A stretch of DNA of 13,360 bases. It comes from Dentipellis sp. KUC8613 (lineage: Eukaryota > Basidiomycota > Agaricomycetes > Russulales > Hericiaceae). The notes beneath the pieces were generated by a model. The model was not told where the DNA came from, did no database searches, and saw only the letters and a program-made list of their open reading frames with translations. A program made the position numbers and the translations under genes. The stretch covers positions 55,107-68,466 of the forward strand of contig NSJX01000056.1 of the NCBI GenBank assembly GCA_002286715.1, in the 5' to 3' direction. Of this stretch, positions 7,806 through 13,360 are shown one piece after another (the first letter of the stretch is position 1; each line of letters begins with the position of its first letter).

Positions 7806-8340
7806 GTTCTGATTCATCTATGAATCAGTCTTAAGTATCGACATTCTCACTACGGTTTGCAGAATCGACATCCTCAACTTTTTCGCTGCTTCGGGAATGG
7901 TCTCCCACGGCTTCAGCCACAATTGTTTACTTCAAAGTGTAAACCATTTCTACACAGCTCAAATCTTGTTCAATTCACACAAAATTTGGGGCACATATAG
8001 ATATACAATGTGAATGCATAGCAGAAAATTAGCACAATTTTTGAATGCCTGGATCGCTCAGAAATGCAAAGTCGCGCCATGCTTGTGGCAGGCGGGTGCT
8101 GGCGGCCCGGAATCCGCGTCAACATCCTCTGTGTCGAGGACTTTTTCGCTGCTTCTGGAAGCTAGTTCCCACACTGATGATTCCTGGTGACGGCCAGCAG
8201 CGGCCCAAAATCCGCGTCAATGACTCTTGGTGGCTGAACATTTGCAAGAGCTTGAAAAGTCAAAATCCATGGATTTCAACTTTTCAACATTGTTATCTAT
8301 TGCCACTAGTTGGGAGTGGGCCGTCACAGCGGCAGACCTG
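7806..8340 (-). repeat. Family A repeat, copy 2 (right arm) with internal duplications
   Basis: Inverted relative to copy 1 up to about 8086. It starts with the perfect 53-bp repeat (7806-7858). Beyond that it carries its own duplications: ACTTTTTCGCTGCTTC is identical at 7877-7892 and 8140-8155, and GGCCCGGAATCCGCGTCAA at 8104-8122 recurs at 8202-8220 (17/19). The segment ends near a family C box at 8305. An open frame of 98 codons (8045-8341) runs through these repeats and shows no domain, so it is not called as a gene. Confidence 0.65.
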
Positions 8341-8346
8341 ATTCAG
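8305..8346 (+). repeat. Family C box, copy 2 (diverged)
   Basis: ACTAGTTGGGAGTGGGCCGT, then GCGGCAGACCTGATTCA, matching the boxes at 7208 and 9369 in order and spacing, with more substitutions. Confidence 0.65.
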
Positions 8347-8699
8347 CCAGGGGAAAGCATCACTTTATTCAACTTGTAATAGTATCAATCAGTTCTTGAT
8401 GCCAAAAGCTATGGCTCTCATCTCACTTATGTGATTTCTGTTTCAGGCTAACACATGTGATATTATTCAGTGCAGGAAGAAGGACACTAATATTGAATAT
8501 ATATCCAAAGATATGCAGTATCACCATGGGCTCTTCAGTAAATGGTAACACAAATGAGAAAAGGAACTGGCTCAACCCAGTGCAGGAAGAAAGACATTGA
8601 GGTGGTATTGTAAGATGTACAACACTTGTTACGATTCCTGATTAAGGCATCATTTATTATGACTCACCACACAGCGGGAAAAAGTGCGCACGTCGTCAG
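8341..8699. other. Non-coding AT-rich stretch
   Basis: No gene seen. It contains the direct repeat described separately (8468-8598). A 70-codon open frame from 8626 has no recognisable content. Confidence 0.55.
8468..8598 (+). repeat. Direct repeat, 110-bp spacing
   Basis: CAGTGCAGGAAGAAGGACACT at 8468-8488 recurs at 8578-8598 as CAGTGCAGGAAGAAAGACATT (19 of 21 identical). The two copies bracket 89 bp of AT-rich DNA. They could be remnants of a small tandem duplication or of an insertion flanked by repeats. Confidence 0.75.
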
Positions 8700-8707
8700 C
8701 AATCAGA

Positions 8708-8776
8708 GCCCCCCGGTCCAGTCGATAAGCGTCAACTTAGGGTATTGCAGGTTCGATCCCTCACCTATGTACATTT
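8708..8776 (+). repeat. tRNA-derived sequence, possible SINE head
   Basis: Shows a good RNA polymerase III internal promoter layout: an A-box-like GGTCCAGTCGATAAGCG starting near 8715, and a B box GGTTCGATCCC at 8750-8760 matching the GGTTCGANNCC consensus, 35 nt apart as in tRNA. A T-run follows at about 8772-8776. It is not a working tRNA: the T stem pairs only three of five positions and no acceptor stem forms. A SINE derived from tRNA, or a tRNA pseudogene, fits best. No second copy is in the window and no flanking duplication was found. Confidence 0.4.
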
Positions 8777-9238
8777 TTATTCACCTCAGAGAAATGTTAA
8801 ACAAAATGAGGTGGCTTCAAGAAGCCTCAAATTTTTAGTATATCCAAGTATCTGCCTTCAAAAGGCTGTAATCAGGTCAATTCCGAGTTGTTTATGTTGA
8901 GAAGTGAAACGAGGGTTGGCTTCAGGTGAAGGTTAACGAACGCGGCCATCCGGGCCGAGTCTGGATATGTAGCATCGAGTCCATTGCAATTTGCAAGGAA
9001 TTGTCTTGCCGTGCAACGCATCGGCCGCTCCCTCCAAGTTTATTATTGACATCTCTTGAACCTGTCTAATCCTACTTTGATTGTTTGAGATGAGTCTGAA
9101 ATTATTTGATTTTATTTGACTTCACCTGATTTTTTATGATTTTTCCTGCTTTTATCCAATTTTGAAATGGTCTCATTTGACTAGATCTGGTTTGGTGTAA
9201 TTTTTCTGCATTTCTTTGATTTTATTCCACATTTATAA
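8777..9238. other. Non-coding stretch, T-rich in its second half
   Basis: No gene seen. About 9060-9230 consists of loose variants of TTTGATTTTATTTGA and similar T-rich words, suggesting an old simple repeat. TTGCAATTTGCAA near 8986 is a small palindrome. Confidence 0.55.
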
Positions 9239-9355
9239 GTTCTCTCTAATCAAAAAGTGATTCATGGCTGAATTAGACCATTGTTTGTCTCAATGGCAGG
9301 AGTACTTGCATTAACATTCTGGACAATAAAACAATAGTAGTAAAGGATTATATTG
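9239..9355 (+). repeat. Family B repeat, copy 2
   Basis: Inverted partner of 7050-7176. It lies just left of a family C box (9369), while in copy 1 the C box lies to the right of the inverted B copy. The two B/C arrangements therefore differ by an inversion of B alone. Confidence 0.78.
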
Positions 9356-9368
9356 GGAGTACAATCAT

Positions 9369-9411
9369 ACTAGTGGGGAGTGGGCCGGCAAGCGGCAGGT
9401 TCTGATTCATC
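9369..9411 (+). repeat. Family C box, copy 3
   Basis: ACTAGTGGGGAGTGGGCCGG through GGTTCTGATTCATC, same length and orientation as 7208-7250. Confidence 0.82.
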
Positions 9412-10139
9412 TGTGAAGGTGGGTACATTATCAGACAAAAAAATCTTACCATATGTGACTTCATAACATGTATATTCTTTCTATGCACATAGAAAGGTAT
9501 CTATCAACATGGAATTTCCCCTTTCTATGATAGCATTATGATTGTTATGAAAATAAAGCTATGATTACAATACAGTAAGGTATCAGCTGTGGATGCTATG
9601 AAGAATGGTCTCTTTCTCCTGAATATAGGTGTAGTTATCTTGATACAAGTGATACAGCTCTTCTCCGAAATGTACTAGTATACAAGAGGACTGATGTTCT
9701 TAATGAAAATCATATTGACTTTTGCAAAACCAATGAGTGTGACAAAAATATTACATTCTGTGAGCTAAGATAGAGGATGTATACACTATCTAACAATAAT
9801 TAGATTACAAAAAGAGGATAAGGTGACTTACTTTACATGCTAACTACAAGAGCTAGATTAGGGAATTTGTAAATCAGCTGCATGCATGTGTGAATTTGGA
9901 ATGCAACTCATTAAAGAGATGGGAATAGCAGAGATGATAGAAAAGGAATAGATAAAATGTTTCTATACAGACCAGAATGTTAATAACATCACAGGATTGA
10001 GAAAAAAGAAACAAAGGCATTTGAGGCAGGAAAGGCAGATGAAGAGGGAGACATGGTAGCCACGAGACACCATGCATGCAAGACTGAACATGAATAAGGA
10101 CTGAGCATGCATGAGATGGTGCATACAGAAACACACGAG
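9412..10139. other. AT-rich non-coding stretch
   Basis: No supported gene. 9480-9540 has short inverted words around CTTTCTATG/CATAGAAAG that resemble those at 7490-7520. 10060-10115 has CATGCATG twice. The composition shifts gradually to purine-rich from about 10030 into block 2. Confidence 0.55.
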
Positions 10140-10544
10140 AGAGAGGCAGCCAGAGCGTGCGAACCGCGAGACATGACACGCGAGACAGGCAGCTCAAGAG
10201 GCGGTGAGATGGCGTGCGTGGCGGTGAGAGAACAGGTAGGCACCAGGGTGGGGTGCGAGACAGCCGACGGGGTGCAAACAGGGTGTGACGGGGCGCGAAA
10301 AGGGTGCCGCATGGCGGGACGGAGCACGCAGCGACGGGGTGGGGTGCAAACCAGCCCACACGGCGGCGCAGGGCGAGAGACGGCCCCATGGAGTGCGAAG
10401 AGGCCACGGCGGGGCATTGAAAGCGCACAGACGGCGGGAGCTGGGCGAAGACGGCGAGGCGGGGCGCGCAGGTGGCGGCGTGGGGCACAAGACGACCCCA
10501 AGACGGCACAGCAGAGCACAGACGGCGCAGCGGGGCGTTGAGAG

Positions 10545-10586
10545 GGCGTCGCTAAGGCGGCGGGTGGCGTCGCTGGGGCGCGGGGT
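10545..10586. repeat. 21-bp minisatellite, two adjacent units
   Basis: Units at 10545-10565 and 10566-10586 match at 17 of 21 positions, and a third partial unit begins at 10587 with GGCGTCGTAGGG. This gives the clearest view of the basic period of the family. Confidence 0.85.
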
Positions 10587-10723
10587 GGCGTCGTAGGGTC
10601 ACGGCCTCGAAATGACGCCGCTGGGGCGCACGACAACCCTGTGGGCGCAGGTGACGGCGATGTGGGGGTAGGCGACATGGGGGCGCAAGGCGTCGTCGCT
10701 GGGGCACCATAGGGCCTCCATGG

Positions 10724-10765
10724 CATCATTAGGGTGCCGGGTGCCATCGTTAGGGTGCCGAGTGG
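10724..10765. repeat. 21-bp minisatellite, second adjacent pair
   Basis: CATCATTAGGGTGCCGGGTG at 10724 is followed 21 bp later, at 10745, by CATCGTTAGGGTGCCGAGTG. Same period as the pair at 10545 but a different variant of the unit. Confidence 0.85.
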
Positions 10766-11270
10766 GGTCCCTGGGACGCGAAACGGCGTCGTCGTGGAGT
10801 GTGGTGGGAATGCAAAGGCGCGCAGGGGCGGTGCACAGCCATGAGCCACGAAACGGTGCCCGCCAGCGACGAGGCGGCGCCACGGGGCACGAGAGGGCGT
10901 GACCGTGCAGCAGACGGCACTGCAGTGTTTGAGAGGGCGAAGCGGGGCGCATGGCACCGGCACTAGCGAGCGGAGGACGGAGCAAACGAGATGGGGTAAG
11001 CGGGCGGGATGCAGCACGCACTCGCATGACACGGTGCGAGTGGGCGAGAGACGACGCGCGGGGGTGGGACATCTGATGGTGCGAGCGGGTGAGAGATGGC
11101 GCGAGCGGGTGTCGAGACGGCGCGGCAATGGGCGCAGGGGGCGGCGGGAGGCGTGAAACGGCGGCAGAGGGGGTGAAACGGCGGCGGGGGGCGTGCAACG
11201 CGCGTCCTGTGCCATTGCTAACGCGCGCAGGGTGCAGCAACGGCGCGGGGGGCGGTTACGGGGGCAGGAC

Positions 11271-11520
11271 AGGGCACCCTCTTCGCGCCGTCGCATTGGC
11301 TACGCCGGGCTCACGCTGTCGCACCCTTGTTGCTCTTGACGCGCTTGCCCGCTTCGCACCGTTGCACCCATCTCACCTGTCCTGCCCCTGCCCTTGTCGT
11401 GCCCTCATTGCCGCGTCCTCCTCGTCGCGTCGTCACCCCCTGGCGCCCTCGTCGGGCCCGTGTGTCCTCACCCTCGTCGTGCCATCGTCCTCGTTGTGCA
11501 TTCGGCTCACCTCATACGGC
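11271..11520. repeat. C-rich inverted island inside block 2
   Basis: The plus strand turns C-rich at about 11271 and returns to G-rich at about 11520. Within it, words such as CCCTCGTCG and GCGCCCTCGTCGGG are typical of block 1. The left edge carries the small inverted motif AGGGCACCCT. It mirrors the G-rich island at 3684-3780. Confidence 0.75.
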
Positions 11521-12169
11521 GCGGCGGGCGGTGGAAAGGGTGGAAAAGGGCGGCGGAGGGCGGCGGAGGGTGTAGAGGGCCGGCAGAAAGGGCCGCAGAG
11601 GGCGGTGGAGGGCGCAGAGGGCGGTGGTGGGCGCGAGCAGGCGGCGGTAGTCGAGCGTCGACAGCGGCGGGGCGTGCTGGGGCGAGAGACGGCACCGGCG
11701 GGACGCGCTGGAGCATGAGGAGGCGCCAGTGGGCGAGAGACGGTGGCGGCGGGGTGTGCTGGGATGAGAGACGGTGCTAGGGCGGGAGAGGGCGACGGGC
11801 AGCACGTAGGGCGCGAGGAGGGGGCGTCAAAAGCGTCGAGGACCCGTACGGCGCGTCGAGGGGGCGTACGGCGGGTGGAGGCGGCGGAGAGGGCGGAGAG
11901 GGCACGTTGACGCCGCGGATGGCGCATCAATAGCGTGTAGGGCGCGTTGGGGGCGCTGGAGGTGCCGAGAGGGCGTTGGGTGAGCATCAGGCACTGTTGC
12001 TAAGGCGCACAGTGCGCAGCGACGGCACGGGGGGCGGTTGCGGGGCGAGAGAGGGCGGTGGGGCTGCGGGAGGGGGCAGTGCGGGCACGGCGGCGCAAAC
12101 CGGCGGCGTAGGGGCGCAAAATGAGCGTCCTGCGTCGTTGCTAAGGCGTGCAGGGCGCAGCGATGGCGC

Positions 12170-12203
12170 GGGGGGCGGGAGAGGGGGCGGGAGAGGGTGG
12201 GGG
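12170..12203 (+). other. Strong G-quadruplex motif
   Basis: Six runs of three or more G within 34 bp: 12170-12175, 12177-12179, 12183-12187, 12189-12191, 12195-12197 and 12199-12203, with loops of one to three bases. This easily meets the G3+N1-7 pattern. Its formation in the cell is not shown. Confidence 0.85.
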
Positions 12204-12395
12204 AGGCGCCGAGAGGGAGATAGAGGCACAGGAGAAGGCGGCCCAGGCGCGGCGGCAGGAGACGGCGCGTACAGGGGCGAAAAGGCTGCGCGCGGGCATG
12301 AAACGCGCGTCGTGCGCCGTTGCTAGGGCACGCAGGGTGCAGGAGCCGCTACCGGCGCAGGAGAGGGCGGCGGAGGTGCGGGATAAGGTGGTTAC

Positions 12396-12559
12396 ATGAG
12401 TAGAGCAAACAAAAACTTACCTATCGTGACTTTGCAATATTGCTCTGCCTCTCGGACTCCTACATGCCTCCGTCTTGGCTTGTAGGTGCAATTGTTCGGG
12501 GGCTTCATGTGGCAGGAGTGCGAGTGCGAGTGCGTTGAGGACGACGATGACGACGATGC
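12396..12559. other. Short non-GC segment between block 2 and family A copy 3
   Basis: No gene called. It contains a 6-bp repeat (GAGTGC units, 12516-12534) and a 9-bp repeat (GACGACGAT twice, 12540-12557). A minus-strand frame of 142 codons (12417-12845) crosses it and family A, but is not conserved in copy 1 and shows no domain. A donor-like AG/GTAAGT on the minus strand sits at 12407-12414. Confidence 0.5.
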
Positions 12560-13045
12560 GAGTGGAGCCACGAAGACTCTCGGCAATTCCCGCGTACGAC
12601 TCGTCCACACGGCATTCGCGCAAAGACAGGCTGTCTGAGAGCCAAATAAATTGTCTAAATTCGTGAATAAATTTGTGAACCTTGATACATACATCGATTA
12701 CTCCTGCGAATATTTGAAACTGAATGGCAGTCGTTATGCATTGACAATCTTGCATTTGCCAATCTGACCCTGTAGAGCATGGCGCGACTTCCACTTTCCG
12801 AGCGACGTAGACATGCAAATAATCCAAAACTTTTATGAAGTACATGGACTATAGGTTTTTACTCGTCGTCAAAATTTTAGCTTGATGGAAGACGAATTGA
12901 GCTGTACAGAAAATAAAGAAGGGGTGTTCTGAACCAATGTGGCTGAAAGGCGTGGAAACTAACTTCCCGAAGTCGCGAATTGAAAGTGCTGCGAGCTTTA
13001 GTGGCTCACCCCATTATTAGAACTGATTCATAGATGAATCAGAAT
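12560..13045 (+). repeat. Family A repeat, copy 3
   Basis: Same order of motifs as copy 1: GACTCTCGGCAATTCCCGCG at 12574, GGCGCGACTTCCACTTT at 12781, TTGAGCTGTACAG at 12898, CAATGTGGCTGAA at 12938, and the terminal near-palindrome CTGATTCATAGATGAATCAG at 13023-13042. Similarity to copy 1 stops within a few bases after that palindrome, which marks a family boundary. Like copy 1 it lies next to G-rich minisatellite. Confidence 0.72.
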
Positions 13046-13079
13046 ACCAAACTAAACTCTAAAAATGTGATGCAACCAA

Positions 13080-13360
13080 TCTGAGGGCGCATACGACGCG
13101 AGGAGGGCACTTAGAGGCCGTCGAGGGCATCAAAGGCGGCGGTGGGCGAAGGTGGGCGGGGAGGGTGGCAGGGAGGGCGTGTGGAGGGCGCGTAGGGCGC
13201 GAGGAGACAGCGTCGAGGGCGTCGAGTGCGGCGGACAGCGCGTGGAGGCCGGCGAGGGCAGCGGTGGGCGATCCAGGACGGCGGTGGGCGAACGAGGGCA
13301 GCGGTGGGGCACGCTGGGGCGCGAGGAGGCGGCGGCGGGGCGCGGTGGGGCGCGAGAGGG
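13080..13360. repeat. GC-rich minisatellite block 3 (G-rich plus strand), runs off window
   Basis: CpG-rich repeats with GTCGAGGGC, GCGGTGGGCGA and GCGAGGAGG words. GCAGCGGTGGGCGATCCAGG near 13260 is followed by close variants at about 13282 and 13299. The same vocabulary occurs at 11780-11990 and in the island 3684-3780. Same polarity as block 2. The right end lies beyond the window. Confidence 0.82.

Larger units (their letters stand above)
6766..8086. mobile_element. Foldback-like inverted repeat structure, non-autonomous
   Basis: Left arm about 6766-7046 and right arm about 7806-8086 are inverted copies of family A around a 759-bp spacer. The inner 53 bp (6994-7046 and 7806-7858) are perfectly complementary, while the outer parts are clearly homologous but diverged, for example GGTCTCCCACGGCTTCAGCC at 7909-7928 against the complement of 6937-6956. 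No transposase is visible. It may be a MITE or foldback element, or two family A copies in head-to-head insertion. The sharp change from perfect to diverged suggests gene conversion or that the 53 bp is the true terminal repeat. Confidence 0.65.
10140..12395. repeat. Strand-asymmetric GC-rich minisatellite block 2 (G-rich plus strand)
   Basis: About 2.26 kb of the same family as block 1 but with opposite polarity. A 21-bp period is clear at 10545-10586, where GGCGTCGCTAAGGCGGCGGGT is followed by GGCGTCGCTGGGGCGCGGGGT, and again at 10724-10765. The complement of the unit gives the block 1 core CGCCCCAGCGACGCC. Words such as GTTGCTAAGGCG and GTTGCTAGGGC (near 11998, 12138, 12320) are complements of the CCTAGCAAC motif in block 1. 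Open frames on both strands are compositional and not called. Confidence 0.85.

Noticed and set aside
8045..8341. 98-codon frame
   Set aside because: Runs through the right arm of family A with its internal duplications; not conserved in the other copies and no domain.
8708..8776. Functional tRNA gene
   Set aside because: B box is good, but the T stem has two mismatches and no acceptor stem can be paired, so it is kept only as a tRNA-derived relic.
10731..10760. Telomeric TTAGGG repeat
   Set aside because: TTAGGG occurs only as part of two 21-bp minisatellite units, with no tandem hexamer run.
10140..12326. Long frames on both strands of block 2, including a 435-codon minus-strand frame
   Set aside because: Same reason as block 1: stop-poor repeat DNA, with Pro/Arg/Ala-rich or Gly/Arg-rich translations in several frames at once.
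12417..12845. 142-codon minus-strand frame
   Set aside because: Overlaps family A copy 3; the homologous part of copy 1 does not keep the frame, and no domain is seen.

Overview
The window reads as a repeat-dominated stretch of a eukaryotic nuclear genome, most likely a filamentous fungus and probably a basidiomycete. This rests on a Copia-type Gag protein, its LTR and a half-tRNA(iMet)-type primer binding site; the host assignment is inference. I find no host gene, no intact rRNA or tRNA gene and no CRISPR array. The only convincing coding sequence is a truncated retrotransposon gag on the minus strand (4368-5072).

Layout. 1-278: AT-rich, no gene, one 18-bp perfect palindrome. 279-523: a complete 245-bp Copia LTR in plus orientation. 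524 to about 4377: a 3.85-kb CpG-rich minisatellite block whose plus strand is C-rich, with a short G-rich island of opposite polarity at 3684-3780. About 4378-5974: the 5' part of a Copia element on the minus strand (LTR 5730-5974, primer site, about 645-nt leader, gag), cut off before the Gag zinc knuckle, with no pol in the window. 5975-6544: mixed sequence with G-rich minisatellite patches. About 6545-8340: an uncharacterised repeat (called family A here) present as two inverted arms around a 760-bp AT-rich spacer, with a perfect 53-bp inverted core. 8341-10139: AT-rich non-coding sequence with a possible SINE-like tRNA relic, a 110-bp-spaced direct repeat and further fragments of the spacer repeat. 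About 10140-12395: a second minisatellite block, now G-rich on the plus strand, with a C-rich island at 11271-11520 and a strong G-quadruplex motif. About 12560-13045: a third copy of family A. About 13080-13360: a third G-rich block running off the window.

How the parts relate. The GC-rich blocks belong to one degenerate minisatellite family with a period near 19-21 bp and the core CGCCCCAGCGACGCC (or its complement). They are strongly strand-asymmetric, and the block between the two inverted LTRs has the opposite polarity to every other block. The simplest reading is that recombination between the inverted LTRs flipped 524-5729. Long open frames in these blocks, including one of 829 codons, are by-products of base composition and are not annotated as genes. 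I did not find a new protein-coding system; what deserves a second look is the repeat architecture.
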